Positions 42,457 through 51,712 of a stretch of 64,000 nucleotides of DNA are shown here, piece after piece. Position 1 is the first letter of the stretch, and each line of letters begins with the position of its first letter. Source of the DNA: an uncultured Candidatus Melainabacteria bacterium (GTDB taxonomy: Bacteria > Cyanobacteriota > Vampirovibrionia > Gastranaerophilales > Gastranaerophilaceae); the NCBI GenBank assembly GCA_934754425.1, contig CAKVIN010000001.1:1-64000 (forward strand). The letters are read 5' to 3'. The notes beneath the pieces were generated by a model. That model was not told where the DNA came from and made no database searches. It saw nothing but the letters and a program-made list of their open reading frames with translations. Both the position numbers and the translations under genes were made by a program.

Positions 42457-42936
42457 CTATACAAAACGAATCAATGTGTAAATGTTTTTTAGAACTTCTT
42501 CTGTAAATTTTTGTTTCATTTCAACTCTTTCTACAATTGGCGAAACCAAAATTTTGTATGTTTGAATTTTACCCCTAAAATAAATTGCGGAATACATTAA
42601 ACCAACAGGCTTTTCTGCACTTCCGCCGGTCGGGCCCGCAATTCCGGTTGTTGAAACACAAATGTCCGAAGCGGTTATCTTATGCAATCCTTCTGCCATC
42701 TCTATTGCACATTCTTCACTCACAGCTCCAAAATTATTCAAAGTATCCCACTTTACACCTAAAATATCGTGTTTTGCCTCATTTGCGTAAGTAACAAAAT
42801 TCAAATGAACAAATGCACTACTGCCGCTTACGTCTGTTAATTTTGAGCTCAAAAGTCCGCCTGTACAAGATTCTGTAGTAGATATTGTTAATTTTTTATC
42901 TATTAAAATTTGTCCGATTTGTTGTTCTATGTTCAT
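42457..42936 (-). CDS. pncC: nicotinamide-nucleotide amidohydrolase (CinA C-terminal domain)
   Basis: 159 residues. It deamidates NMN to NaMN in pyridine-nucleotide recycling. The hallmark TTESCTGGLLSSKLTDVSGS, then VTYANEAKHDILGV, GAVSEECAIEMAEG and TGIAGPTGGSAEKPVGLM, match the stand-alone PncC family. The N-terminal molybdopterin-like half of CinA is absent. It lies 9 bp before the TonB-TPR gene and 3 bp after the exported protein gene upstream, so the three may form an operon. Confidence 0.93.
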   Translation of the reverse strand: MNIEQQIGQILIDKKLTISTTESCTGGLLSSKLTDVSGSSAFVHLNFVTYANEAKHDILGVKWDTLNNFGAVSEECAIEMAEGLHKITASDICVSTTGIAGPTGGSAEKPVGLMYSAIYFRGKIQTYKILVSPIVERVEMKQKFTEEVLKNIYTLIRFV

Positions 42937-42939
42937 AAT

Positions 42940-43536
42940 TTAGTATGTTGTTCTCTTTAATATAATCTTATTTTCTTTAGTATACAAATTGTGTTTGTAC
43001 CAAACCCCTTCAAAATCACCGTTAGGTTTATACAAATATTGGCAATCTTTGGAAATATAATATATTGCGCTAACAGGAGTTCCGGAAATTCTATATTGGA
43101 TTGAATAATAAGGATATTCCGGATACTCACCAAAGTTAAAATCTACATATCTTAAATTCCCCATTGCGTCATAATAAAAAGATTTTGTAACATCTTTTTT
43201 GTCTTGAAGAGCGTACATATAAATATTTTTCATTTTTTTATAATAAAAAGCAGAAATATTATTATTCTTGAATTCCTTAAATCCTGCTGATGCCGCATAA
43301 TAATTTTCCAAGTGGTCTTTATCTTTTAATTTATCTTTGAATTGGGATTTGAAATCTTTTTGTTTTTCAAGAGGTGTTTCAAAAATTACATCCCGAATTT
43401 CACTAATTATAGATTCTTTCTCAAGCGCAGATTTATTTATCCAATCATATTTAATATCAACAATATAAACATCGTTAAAATTCGCAAACGCTACTGTTTG
43501 AACTAAAAGAAGTAATATTAGTAATATTTTTTTCAT
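42940..43536 (-). CDS. exported hypothetical protein
   Basis: 198 residues if started at 43536, where AAAGGGA lies 6 nt upstream; the earlier ATG at 43569 lacks a site. The signal peptide is MKKILLILLLLVQTVAFA. The mature part is rich in Tyr and Lys (FYYKKMKNIYMYALQDKKDV, YPYYSIQYRISGTPVSAIYY) and looks beta-rich. The end, YLYKPNGDFEGVWYKHNLYT, resembles MORN/antitoxin-like repeats only loosely. Function unknown; periplasmic or surface. Confidence 0.7.
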   Translation of the reverse strand: MKKILLILLLLVQTVAFANFNDVYIVDIKYDWINKSALEKESIISEIRDVIFETPLEKQKDFKSQFKDKLKDKDHLENYYAASAGFKEFKNNNISAFYYKKMKNIYMYALQDKKDVTKSFYYDAMGNLRYVDFNFGEYPEYPYYSIQYRISGTPVSAIYYISKDCQYLYKPNGDFEGVWYKHNLYTKENKIILKRTTY

Positions 43537-43690
43537 ATCTAATCCCTTTTTACAAATTAAGTATATCACATTTTTATGTTTTATTTATCATTAGTTAAAA
43601 TAATATATTCTACATAAGCACCATACTAAAGGATGAGTGCAAAAAAGATATAAATTTGTTAGAATATAATAAGAGAAAACAGGAGGTTAT

Positions 43691-44929
43691 ATGTCAATAG
43701 ACGATGCTTTAGTTATGATATTGGCAGGAGGAGAAGGAAAACGCTTATTCCCGCTTACACAAGATAGAGCAAAACCGGCAGTTCCGTTTGGTGGCAGATA
43801 TAGAATTATTGACTTTGTTTTAAATAATTTTATAAATTCCGGTTTTTACAAGATAAAAGTTTTAACTCAATATAAATCCGACTCTTTGAATAAGCATATT
43901 TCAAAGGGTTGGGTTTTATCACCTTTTTTAAACCAATATGTTGATTTAGTTCCTGCACAAATGAGAACCGGTGGAGTTTGGTATCAAGGTACGGCGGATG
44001 CTGTTTATCAAAATGAATTCCATATTCATGACGAAGCACCGGATTATGTTTGTGTTTTTGGTGGTGATCATGTTTATAAAATGGATGTTTCTCAAATGCT
44101 TGATTATCACAAGAATAAGAATGCAGACTTAACTATTTCTGCAATACCGATTCCGATTGAAGAAGCTCATGAGTTTGGAATTATAGAAGTTGATGATGAT
44201 TGGAGATTGACAGGCTTTGTCGAAAAACCTCAAACTCCTCCTAAAGCAATGCCTAATAATCCTAAGATGTGCTTGGCATCAATGGGTAATTATATTTTTA
44301 ACAAAGATATTTTAATAAATGCCTTGGATGAAGATGCAAAAATAGAAACATCTAATCACGATTTTGGCAAAAATGTTATTCCAATGCTTTTAGCTCAAGG
44401 CAAAAGAGTATTCATATATAATTTTAATGAAAATAATTTTTCAGGAATGACATCAAAAGAAAAAGGATATTGGAGAGATGTAGGAAGTATTGATGCTTAT
44501 TGGCAAGCAAACATGGATTTATTGGATTATGAACCTGAACTTAATTTGTATTCAAAAGAATGGCCGATAAGAACATTTAATTATAATTATCCGCCGGCAA
44601 AATTCATCTGGCAACAAGGTGATAGAGTTGGTATGGCAACAAATTCTATGGTATCAGAAGGCTGTATTGTATCTGGTGGAATGCTTTCTAAATGTGTACT
44701 TTCTCCGGAAGTAAAGATTAACAGTTATTCGCAAGTTTATGACAGTATATTGATGGAAAATGTTAATGTTGGCAGATATTCTGAAATCAGAAAAGCAATT
44801 ATTGACAAAAATGTTGTTATTCCGCCTTATACAAAAATCGGCATAGATAGAGAAGCTGATATTAGAAGAGGATTTTATGTTTCAGAAGGTGGCGTAACAG
44901 TTGTACCTAAAAATGCCAGATTGGAATGA
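43691..44929 (+). CDS. glgC: glucose-1-phosphate adenylyltransferase (ADP-glucose pyrophosphorylase)
   Basis: Makes ADP-glucose for glycogen, 412 residues. The nucleotidyltransferase domain begins MILAGGEGKRLFPLTQDRAK and contains PAVPFGGRYRIIDFVLNNFI, VFGGDHVYKMD, FVEKP and YWRDVGSIDAYWQANMDLL. The C-terminal left-handed beta-helix is NSMVSEGCIVSGGMLSKCVL and so on. AGGAGG lies 6 nt before the ATG and TATAAT at 43665-43670. It is monocistronic and ends in a strong terminator. It implies glycogen storage. Confidence 0.95.
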   Translation: MSIDDALVMILAGGEGKRLFPLTQDRAKPAVPFGGRYRIIDFVLNNFINSGFYKIKVLTQYKSDSLNKHISKGWVLSPFLNQYVDLVPAQMRTGGVWYQGTADAVYQNEFHIHDEAPDYVCVFGGDHVYKMDVSQMLDYHKNKNADLTISAIPIPIEEAHEFGIIEVDDDWRLTGFVEKPQTPPKAMPNNPKMCLASMGNYIFNKDILINALDEDAKIETSNHDFGKNVIPMLLAQGKRVFIYNFNENNFSGMTSKEKGYWRDVGSIDAYWQANMDLLDYEPELNLYSKEWPIRTFNYNYPPAKFIWQQGDRVGMATNSMVSEGCIVSGGMLSKCVLSPEVKINSYSQVYDSILMENVNVGRYSEIRKAIIDKNVVIPPYTKIGIDREADIRRGFYVSEGGVTVVPKNARLE

Positions 44930-44948
44930 TTTTTGAATAAAATAGAAT

Positions 44949-44980
44949 AAAGGCGGAATTCTAAAGAATTCCGCCTTTTA
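44949..44980. terminator. bidirectional terminator between glgC and deoC
   Basis: AAGGCGGAATTC and GAATTCCGCCTT separated by a few bases, with T-run on both sides. Confidence 0.9.
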
Positions 44981-44999
44981 TTTTGATTTTAAGCCTGAC

Positions 45000-45656
45000 C
45001 TAACCTACAATCTTTACTCCGGAACTTGTTCCCAAACGAACAGCTCCTGCTTCTATCATTTTTAATGCAGCTTCTTTATCACGAATTCCGCCGGATGCTT
45101 TTACTTGCAATCCTGCATCTTTTACTGTTTCATACATTAATCTTACGTCTTCTGCTTTTGCGCCGACTCCATTTTTAACAAATCCTGTTGATGTTTTTAC
45201 AAAATCTGCTCCACCTTTTATACAAAGTTCGCAAGCTGTTTTTATTTCATCCTTATCAAGCAAATCTGTTTCGATTATAACTTTCAAATTCTTACCTTGA
45301 CATGCTGATTTAATTTTAGAAATTTCATCTACAATGTAGTCATATTCTTTATCTTTAAGCTTGCCGACATTGATTACCATATCTATTTCATCGGCACCGT
45401 TTTTAACAGCATCTACTGTTTCCAATACTTTACATTCGCAAGTTGTTTGACCTAAAGGAAAGCCAATAACAGTAACAACTTTAACATCATTTCTGTTAGT
45501 ATCATTTAGATACTGTTTTGCAAATTTTACATTACAAGGATTTACGCAAACTCCTAAAAAATTGTATTCACAAGCTTCTTTAAGCAATTGTTTTACACTT
45601 TCCAGCGTTGCATCTTGTTTTAATAAAGTATGTTCTATGTATTTATTTAATTCCAT
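45000..45656 (-). CDS. deoC: deoxyribose-phosphate aldolase
   Basis: Cleaves 2-deoxyribose-5-phosphate to glyceraldehyde-3-phosphate and acetaldehyde. The 218 residues match. YIEHTLLKQDAT starts the barrel. The strand VVTVIGFPLGQTTCECK, the Schiff-base Lys in GADFVKTSTGFVKNGVGA, and QVKASGGIRDKEAALKMI are the active-site segments. AAAGGA precedes the ATG. It follows the efflux adaptor gene by 21 bp but is functionally unrelated to it. Confidence 0.96.
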   Translation of the reverse strand: MELNKYIEHTLLKQDATLESVKQLLKEACEYNFLGVCVNPCNVKFAKQYLNDTNRNDVKVVTVIGFPLGQTTCECKVLETVDAVKNGADEIDMVINVGKLKDKEYDYIVDEISKIKSACQGKNLKVIIETDLLDKDEIKTACELCIKGGADFVKTSTGFVKNGVGAKAEDVRLMYETVKDAGLQVKASGGIRDKEAALKMIEAGAVRLGTSSGVKIVG

Positions 45657-45677
45657 AATAAAATCCTTTCTCTTACT

Positions 45678-46853
45678 TTATAATCTAGGTGGTGGCGCAT
45701 CATTAAACTTTTTCTTTCCACCTTTTATACCAACGAGTATTTTTTCACCTTCATAAATATTTTTTCCTTTAACCTCTGTAAAAGAATCATCACTCGCACC
45801 GGTTGTAATATCAACTCTTTCGCTTTTCAAACCGTTTTTAACCCAAAGTCCTTGAGTTTTGTATTTTGTACCATCAGTTTTTGGAGTGAATTTAAGAGCA
45901 ATATTTGGAACAGAAAGCACATTTTCATTTTTCGCCGTAATAATAGAAACATTCGCAGTCATGCCGGGTTTTAACTTTAAATCACTATTATCAACAGTTA
46001 CAATAACAGAATACGTTACAACATTAGAAACAGTTGTCGGAGAAATTCTGACTTGCGTAACCTTTCCATAAAACTCACTGTTTGGATATCCATCGAGTGT
46101 ATAAATAACTTCTTGTCCTTCCTTAACTTTTCCGATATCAGCTTCCGATACATTAACCTCAATTTGCATTTTTTCTAAATCTTGCGCAATCGTGAATAAT
46201 TCCGGAGCTTGAAAACTTGCTGCAACCGGCTGTCCAAGGTCAATTTCACGAGAAATTATCATTCCACTAACAGGAGCAGTAATTTTTGTGTAATTAAGAT
46301 TTACCATAGATTGATTGTATTGTGCTTGAGTTTGAGTAATTTTAGCCCTTGCCGCATTCACTTGCGCCAAATCTGCTTTGTAATCCGCTTCTGCTTGGTC
46401 AAGTTCAGATTTTGGGATAAAACTTTTTGCATAAAGATTTTTGTATCTTCTTAATGTTTTTGCACTCATTTCATAAGCGGCTTGTTTATTAGCTAAATCC
46501 GCTCTTGCTGAAGCTACATTTGCAGCGTTTTGATCAACAGTCGCTTGAAAAGTTCGTGGGTCAATTTCTGCAAGGAGCTGACCTTTTGTGACTTTAGAAT
46601 TAAAATCCACATAAATTGCACTAATTAAACCTGAAACTGTCGAACCGACAGAAACCGTGTTAACAGGGTTAATCGTACCGGAAGCTTCTACTACTTGAGT
46701 GATTGTTCGACGCTGAATTTCAGCTGTTTCATATTCTACGTGATTTTTTTTAGCTGTTGATAAAATAACAAAACCTACAAATAAAACGCTAACAAGAATA
46801 CAAACATATCTTTTCTTTATTTTAAAATTCTTAAATTTTTCCGTAATGTTCAT
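45678..46853 (-). CDS. MacA-like efflux periplasmic adaptor
   Basis: 391 residues. A single membrane anchor (about 17-34) precedes a barrel-sandwich (lipoyl) domain VVEASGTINPVNTVSVGSTV with SGLISAIYVDFNSKVTKGQL, a long alpha-hairpin (DQNAANVASARADLANKQAA to KITQTQAQYNQSMVNLNYTK), TAPVSGMIISREIDLGQPVA and beta-barrel parts. It would bridge an inner-membrane transporter to TolC. Its start overlaps the TolC gene by 4 bp (ATGA). No transporter gene (MacB, RND or MFS) follows. The C-terminus ends in PPPRL. Confidence 0.88.
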   Translation of the reverse strand: MNITEKFKNFKIKKRYVCILVSVLFVGFVILSTAKKNHVEYETAEIQRRTITQVVEASGTINPVNTVSVGSTVSGLISAIYVDFNSKVTKGQLLAEIDPRTFQATVDQNAANVASARADLANKQAAYEMSAKTLRRYKNLYAKSFIPKSELDQAEADYKADLAQVNAARAKITQTQAQYNQSMVNLNYTKITAPVSGMIISREIDLGQPVAASFQAPELFTIAQDLEKMQIEVNVSEADIGKVKEGQEVIYTLDGYPNSEFYGKVTQVRISPTTVSNVVTYSVIVTVDNSDLKLKPGMTANVSIITAKNENVLSVPNIALKFTPKTDGTKYKTQGLWVKNGLKSERVDITTGASDDSFTEVKGKNIYEGEKILVGIKGGKKKFNDAPPPRL

Positions 46854-48412
46854 ACATTATCCTTTTTATTTTTAATCTTTTTTGTAGAAGTTTTTTGTTT
46901 CTGTAATTGTTTTTGAGCTTGTGTTTCTTGTTTTTTCAAATCTTTTTGATAATCTTTTACATCTTCTACCGTAAGCGTATTTTCTTGTGGTAAAGCAATT
47001 TCTCTTTCCAAAGTCGCACGAGCTACATTGTAATTATAAACCGCTTGAACGTATGAACTCTGAGCATTATTATAATTTACTCTTGCATCTTGCAATTGAA
47101 TATAATCACCTAACCCAACAGCATAACGTCCGTCTGCGAGTTCAAGATTTTCCAAAGTTTGACGAACTTTTGTTTCTAAAAGCGGAATTTGTTTTTCCAA
47201 CTGAATCATATCAACATAAGCTTTTTGAATATCAAAATACAAATTTTGATTAAGTAAATCTACTTCAGTTTTTGCAAGATTAAGTTGAGAATTCGCTATA
47301 TCAATTTCGTGCTTAACTTGTTTCATATTAAATGTCGTATTAAGGTTCACAGATACATTCATTCCGCTATCTGCGTAATATCTATTATTAGCATAACTAT
47401 ATCCGACACCACCTTTTAAGTCTGGCAAATATTGACGTTTAGTTAAAAGAACATATTGTTTCATTGCTTTTATTGAAGCATTAAGAGCTTTTAAGTCAGG
47501 ACGGTTTTCTTTTGCTATAGAAACTGATTTTTCAAATGTATACGGATATTTTTGAAAAACATAATTGCGCAAAACATCGCTCTTCTCGGCTTTTACTGTA
47601 TAAACAGCATCCGTAATATCATCAGGATTTTTTAGCAATTTTTTATAATTTTCAATATTAGTTAAACTCATCGGAACATAAGGGTTTGCAAGATTAAATG
47701 TTTCTGTATTTTCTATTCGATATTCCGGAGCATAAGCAACATACATAGAATTATTCAAACTTACAATCGCATTTTTATAAGTATTTTCAGCTTTTACAAA
47801 AGCTACTTTTGAATCACTCAAATTTACTTCCGCATTAACTAAATCAATTTTTGATTTTATACCTTCATCAAAATAAGCTAATGTCCTTTGATAGTTGCGC
47901 TCGTTAATTTGCACATTCAAGCGTTCTACTTCCATCAAAGATTTTGCAGCCAAAACCCCATAATATTGAAGTTTTACATTAAAAATCGTAGTCAAAACAG
48001 ATTCATCAAAATCAAATTCTGCCGCAATTTTGTTAAATTTTTCCATTCTTATATTCGCATCAGTTTTCCCAAAGTTCCATAATAATTGTGACAAAGAAGC
48101 ATCAAAACTCGGTAATGTGCGTGAATTATAACTACCATAATTATGCGTGCGCTCTCCAAACCCCTGCTTATATCCAGCTCCCAGACTAAGACTTGGAAAA
48201 TAAGCAGATTTAGCTACACCAACGCTTGATTTTGCAATATCTAAATTAAGAATATATTTTCTAACGACAGGACTATTATTGAGTGCGATTTTTATACAAT
48301 CATTAAGCGCAAGTGCAGAATTCTTTTCAATTTGTATGTTTTGTATAGCAAAAGCCGGTATTGTTACCGTCAAACAAATTATCGTAACTAATAATTTTAA
48401 TTTATTTTTCAT
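46850..48412 (-). CDS. TolC-family outer-membrane efflux protein
   Basis: 520 residues. A signal peptide (KLLVTIICLTVTIPAFA) is followed by two repeats of the outer-membrane efflux domain: ALNDCIKIALNNSPVVRKYI and KSSVGVAKSAYFPSLSLGAG in the first, and SIAKENRPDLKALNASIKAM, GVGYSYANNRYYADSGMNVS and LADGRYAVGLGDYIQLQDAR in the second. A Lys/Gln-rich tail of about 40 residues (KKQETQAQKQLQKQKTSTKK) is unusual for TolC. It forms the outer channel for the adaptor next to it. Confidence 0.9.
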   Translation of the reverse strand: MKNKLKLLVTIICLTVTIPAFAIQNIQIEKNSALALNDCIKIALNNSPVVRKYILNLDIAKSSVGVAKSAYFPSLSLGAGYKQGFGERTHNYGSYNSRTLPSFDASLSQLLWNFGKTDANIRMEKFNKIAAEFDFDESVLTTIFNVKLQYYGVLAAKSLMEVERLNVQINERNYQRTLAYFDEGIKSKIDLVNAEVNLSDSKVAFVKAENTYKNAIVSLNNSMYVAYAPEYRIENTETFNLANPYVPMSLTNIENYKKLLKNPDDITDAVYTVKAEKSDVLRNYVFQKYPYTFEKSVSIAKENRPDLKALNASIKAMKQYVLLTKRQYLPDLKGGVGYSYANNRYYADSGMNVSVNLNTTFNMKQVKHEIDIANSQLNLAKTEVDLLNQNLYFDIQKAYVDMIQLEKQIPLLETKVRQTLENLELADGRYAVGLGDYIQLQDARVNYNNAQSSYVQAVYNYNVARATLEREIALPQENTLTVEDVKDYQKDLKKQETQAQKQLQKQKTSTKKIKNKKDNV

Positions 48413-48502
48413 GCATTTTTATACTGATTTTATATTTTAACTTCAATATTATAAACGACAAAAAATATTAAATGTTCATATTTTTAAATGATATTATAGA
48501 AA

Positions 48503-49345
48503 TCAGCCTTTTATACTGAAAAATATAGCGGTTACAATCCCCATAATTAAGCAATAGTAACCAAATATCCCTAAAGAAAATTTTGAAACGAATTTCAAAA
48601 AATATTTGATACAAAGATATCCTACAATACCTGAAACAATTGTTCCTATGATTATTGCAAACCAATTGTACGTTACGACTTCTGCAAAATCAAGTTTTAC
48701 AAGCGGATAAACCATTGAAGCACCTAAAATTATTGGAATACTCAACAAAAATGAATATCTTGCTGCTGTTGTTCTGTCAGTACCTGATAACAAACCTGTC
48801 GCAATAGTTAAACCAGAACGTGAAAACCCCGGAAGAGCTGCCAAGCCTTGTGCAATAGCTATAAGAATAGATTTTTTTAATGTAATTTCAGAATTTTTGC
48901 AATGCTTTTTTGACCAATATTCACTGAATAATAAAAGTATACCGGTTCCAATCAATAAAATACCGACAATTGCAGGCTTAAATACTAAAAATTCCGCTAC
49001 TTCATTAAGAGGAAATGCAATTAATACTGTTATAACAGTACCAAGTATAATATATACTCCAGTTTTAAAATCTTTATCAGAATAATCTCTGTTTTTTAAA
49101 CCAAAATACAAAGCTTTCAATATTGTCCAAATTTCTTTTCTAAAGAATATCAAAACCGCAATCAACGTGCCTAAATGCAACATTATGTCAAGAAATATTT
49201 CCTGATTTGATTCTTGAACAATTTCTATACCTTTAAATATTTTATAAAAATTTGATGTAAAAACTAAATGTGCAGAACTTGATACCGGTAAAAATTCACT
49301 CAATCCTTGCACAATTCCCATCAATATTGACTGTATTAAATCCAT
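48503..49345 (-). CDS. uppP: undecaprenyl-diphosphatase
   Basis: Recycles undecaprenyl pyrophosphate for peptidoglycan and other polymers; polytopic inner-membrane protein of 280 residues. The two signature segments are present: GIVQGLSEFLPVSSSAHLVF (with the active-site Glu and Ser) and AQGLAALPGFSRSGLTIATG (with the Arg). GGAGAGG lies 4-10 nt before the ATG, with an extended -10 (TGCTATAAT) upstream. It is divergent from the wecA-like gene, which uses the same lipid carrier. Confidence 0.96.
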   Translation of the reverse strand: MDLIQSILMGIVQGLSEFLPVSSSAHLVFTSNFYKIFKGIEIVQESNQEIFLDIMLHLGTLIAVLIFFRKEIWTILKALYFGLKNRDYSDKDFKTGVYIILGTVITVLIAFPLNEVAEFLVFKPAIVGILLIGTGILLLFSEYWSKKHCKNSEITLKKSILIAIAQGLAALPGFSRSGLTIATGLLSGTDRTTAARYSFLLSIPIILGASMVYPLVKLDFAEVVTYNWFAIIIGTIVSGIVGYLCIKYFLKFVSKFSLGIFGYYCLIMGIVTAIFFSIKG

Positions 49346-49370
49346 TATTCCTCTCCTATCTTCAAAACTA

Positions 49371-49379
49371 ATTATAGCA
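49371..49379 (-). promoter_or_regulatory. uppP extended -10 box
   Basis: TGCTATAAT on the minus strand, 25 nt before the ATG, leaving room for the GGAGAGG site. Confidence 0.55.
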
Positions 49380-49425
49380 TGTATATATTTGTTTGAATTA
49401 ACATGACCTATCTTTTTTATTTATC

Positions 49426-49434
49426 TGGTATAAT
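49426..49434 (+). promoter_or_regulatory. wecA/tagO-like extended -10 box
   Basis: TGGTATAAT, 25 nt before the ATG at 49460, with AAGGAAAG between them. Divergent from the uppP promoter. Confidence 0.55.
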
Positions 49435-49459
49435 AAGATAAAAACAAGGAAAGATTTTT

Positions 49460-50542
49460 ATGATTATTAAATTAACACAAGCACACATCATTGGAGCATT
49501 TGTATCATACCTTATCGGTGTATTTATTGTTCCATTGGTAATAGAATTTTCTCAAAAAGAAGGCTTAGTAGATTTACCTAACGAAAGAAAAATACATAAA
49601 TTTCCAATATCAAGATTAGGTGGTGTTGCAATTTGGTCTAGTGCAATGCTGACATTCTTAATATTAGTACTTTTAAGTTACTATCCATATGGTAGTTTGC
49701 TTTCAGGAATTTTATTAGGCGGTTCATTAATGTTCTTACTAGGTTTAGTCGATGACGTTTATAACCTTGATGCAAAATTTAAACTTGTAATACAATTATC
49801 AATCGCTACGATTGTTTATTTATTGGGAGTGAAAATTGATACAATTTTTAACCCATTAGGCGGGGTAATGCCACTCGGCTGGCTATCTTATCCGATTACA
49901 ATATTATGGATAGTTGGGATTTCTAATGCCGTAAACTTTATTGACGGTGTCGATGGTTTAGCAGGTTCTGTAATATCCGTAAGTTCAATCACTTTGGCTT
50001 TGATTGCTGTTGCAATAACTCCTGCACAACCTATTACGGCATTAATTGCATTTATTCTTGCAGGTTCTATGCTTGCATTTTTAACATTCAATTTTAATCC
50101 GGCAAAAATCTTTATGGGTGATTCCGGAGCTCTTTTTGCAGGATTCTTGCTTGCAACACTTTCTATTGCAGGTGTAATGAAAGGCGCTGCTTTAGCGGTA
50201 TTATTACCATTTTTGGTCTTAGCTGTTCCAATTATGGATATTACATATTCTAGCTTAAGAAGAATTATGAAAGGTAAATCTCCATTTGTTGCTGATGCTG
50301 AACATATTCATCACAAATTATTAAAAGCAGGTTTTTCTCAAAAGAAAACTGTTGCAATTCTTACATCAGTAGCAATTGTTGGTGGAGCCGTAGCTACATA
50401 TTTTACCGGCGCATTAAAAAACTATTTTATTTATATTGCAGTATTATTATTAATTATGGTTGTACTTAGTGTAATAAGCGTTTTAACGAAGCCACAAGCA
50501 ATTGAGCCTCATGAAACATACGAATACCATGACGAACACTAA
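49460..50542 (+). CDS. undecaprenyl-phosphate sugar-1-phosphate transferase (WecA/TagO type)
   Basis: Starts a polysaccharide chain by moving a HexNAc-1-phosphate from a UDP-sugar to undecaprenyl phosphate. It has 360 residues and about eleven membrane helices. Family motifs are VDLPNERKIHKFPISRLGGV, GLVDDVYNLDAKFKLVIQ (Mg-binding DD), NAVNFIDGVDGLAGSV, FMGDSGALFAGF and the C-terminal DAEHIHHKLLKAGFSQKKTV typical of WecA/TagO rather than MraY. The sugar is unproven. A terminator follows directly. Confidence 0.92.
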   Translation: MIIKLTQAHIIGAFVSYLIGVFIVPLVIEFSQKEGLVDLPNERKIHKFPISRLGGVAIWSSAMLTFLILVLLSYYPYGSLLSGILLGGSLMFLLGLVDDVYNLDAKFKLVIQLSIATIVYLLGVKIDTIFNPLGGVMPLGWLSYPITILWIVGISNAVNFIDGVDGLAGSVISVSSITLALIAVAITPAQPITALIAFILAGSMLAFLTFNFNPAKIFMGDSGALFAGFLLATLSIAGVMKGAALAVLLPFLVLAVPIMDITYSSLRRIMKGKSPFVADAEHIHHKLLKAGFSQKKTVAILTSVAIVGGAVATYFTGALKNYFIYIAVLLLIMVVLSVISVLTKPQAIEPHETYEYHDEH

Positions 50543-50570
50543 TATTTAAAAATTTAATAAACAAAATAAA

Positions 50571-50600
50571 AGGCACTGTTAAAAAACAGTGCCTATTTTA
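50571..50600. terminator. bidirectional terminator
   Basis: AGGCACTGTT (50571-50580) and AACAGTGCCT (50585-50594) with a 4-nt loop, between convergent genes. Confidence 0.85.
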
Positions 50601-50617
50601 AATTCATTACACTTAAC

Positions 50618-51175
50618 CTAACTATTCTCATCGTCATCCAAGAGTCTGTAATCCATTATACTGCCTTCGTATTCTGTCAAATCATCGCCATAAAACATAG
50701 ACATATTGTTGATTAATCTGTTTGTATCAGCGGTTTTTTGTTTCTGAATATCAGAATTAACTCCATAAGCATTAATTTCTGCGTTTGTAACTTTGCCATC
50801 GTGGTTTGCATCAATATCATCAAAATGTGCTAAAACCGTTTCTTGCAAAGAAGTGCTTAAGCCTGATGAAGCACCCAAAGTTGTGATTTGTTCTCTCGTT
50901 AAACCTTGTGTTGCAATATTGTTCATTAGAGATTGAATTTCGTCTGCAGAAATTTTTCCATCACTATTTTTATCAACACTGTTAAAATTGTTAGTTAAAT
51001 ATGATGCGAAAGTTGAACCGTAAGCTGTATTAGTAACATTAGTATTTGTTAAAGATGCGCTTAAGTTTTCTAAAGTCAAACCATCACTATATTGACTTGA
51101 TAATAGTGAAAAAGAGTTTGTTAGTCCTGCATTTATTCCGCTGAATAAAGAAGAACCGTCAAGTCGCTTGCCCAT
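50618..51175 (-). CDS. EF-hand calcium-binding protein
   Basis: 185 residues. Two canonical EF-hand loops are visible: DKNSDGKISADE (about 77-88) and DANHDGKVTNAE (about 126-137), each with the 1,3,5,12 ligand pattern. No signal peptide or membrane helix. The N-terminus (MGKRLDGSSLFSGINAGLTN) is Ser/Gly/Asn-rich. It shares this general style with the 698-residue EF-hand protein at 56865-58961. Ca-binding is expected; role unknown. GGAG lies before the ATG. Confidence 0.82.
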   Translation of the reverse strand: MGKRLDGSSLFSGINAGLTNSFSLLSSQYSDGLTLENLSASLTNTNVTNTAYGSTFASYLTNNFNSVDKNSDGKISADEIQSLMNNIATQGLTREQITTLGASSGLSTSLQETVLAHFDDIDANHDGKVTNAEINAYGVNSDIQKQKTADTNRLINNMSMFYGDDLTEYEGSIMDYRLLDDDENS

Positions 51176-51350
51176 AATATATCTCCTTGTATTTAGTTAT
51201 ATTTATACATTCTTAGTTTAATGTTTTTTCCCGTAAAGTCAATCATTCAAATATATGGGATTTTATTAAAAAATTTACAATTGTTACAAAAGGAATAAAA
51301 CATAACAAATTTTATTTTTACAAGGTTTTATTTCAGTGAAAGGAGTTCAT

Positions 51351-51698
51351 ATGAATAATACAATATCTTGTCAACAACCTGCTTTTAGAGCAAACATAGA
51401 AGGAAAATTTTTAGATGCAGCAGATGGTTATTTAAAAAAACAACCTAAAGGACAGTATAAACAATTCTGTTCCGCAGTAAGAAGATTCTCTGAAATTCCA
51501 AATTCTGATCATCTTACAATAACCTATGGAAAAGGATTTGAAAATGGTGCACCATCACATATTCTATACGCAAAAGAAGAAGGTAAAGAACCTATTATTT
51601 TAACTAAAAAAGATCAATTTAGAAAATTAATACAAAAATTTTCTTTTATGAATGAATATGAATTTAAAATCAAAACCGGTTTAATTAATAAACAATAA
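51351..51698 (+). CDS. hypothetical protein with N-terminal AFRA motif
   Basis: 115 residues, start chosen at 51351 because AAAGGAG lies 6 nt before it. No known domain. The N-terminus MNNTISCQQPAFRANIEGKF carries the Phe-Arg-Ala motif seen in the putative metallopeptidase (NSFRAGLP). The rest is a compact, Lys-rich alpha/beta protein (GQYKQFCSAVRRFSEIPNSD, ILYAKEEGKEPIILTKKDQF). There is no signal peptide. It is monocistronic, with a strong terminator. Confidence 0.68.
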   Translation: MNNTISCQQPAFRANIEGKFLDAADGYLKKQPKGQYKQFCSAVRRFSEIPNSDHLTITYGKGFENGAPSHILYAKEEGKEPIILTKKDQFRKLIQKFSFMNEYEFKIKTGLINKQ

Positions 51699-51712
51699 AT
51701 TTTTAATCATTT

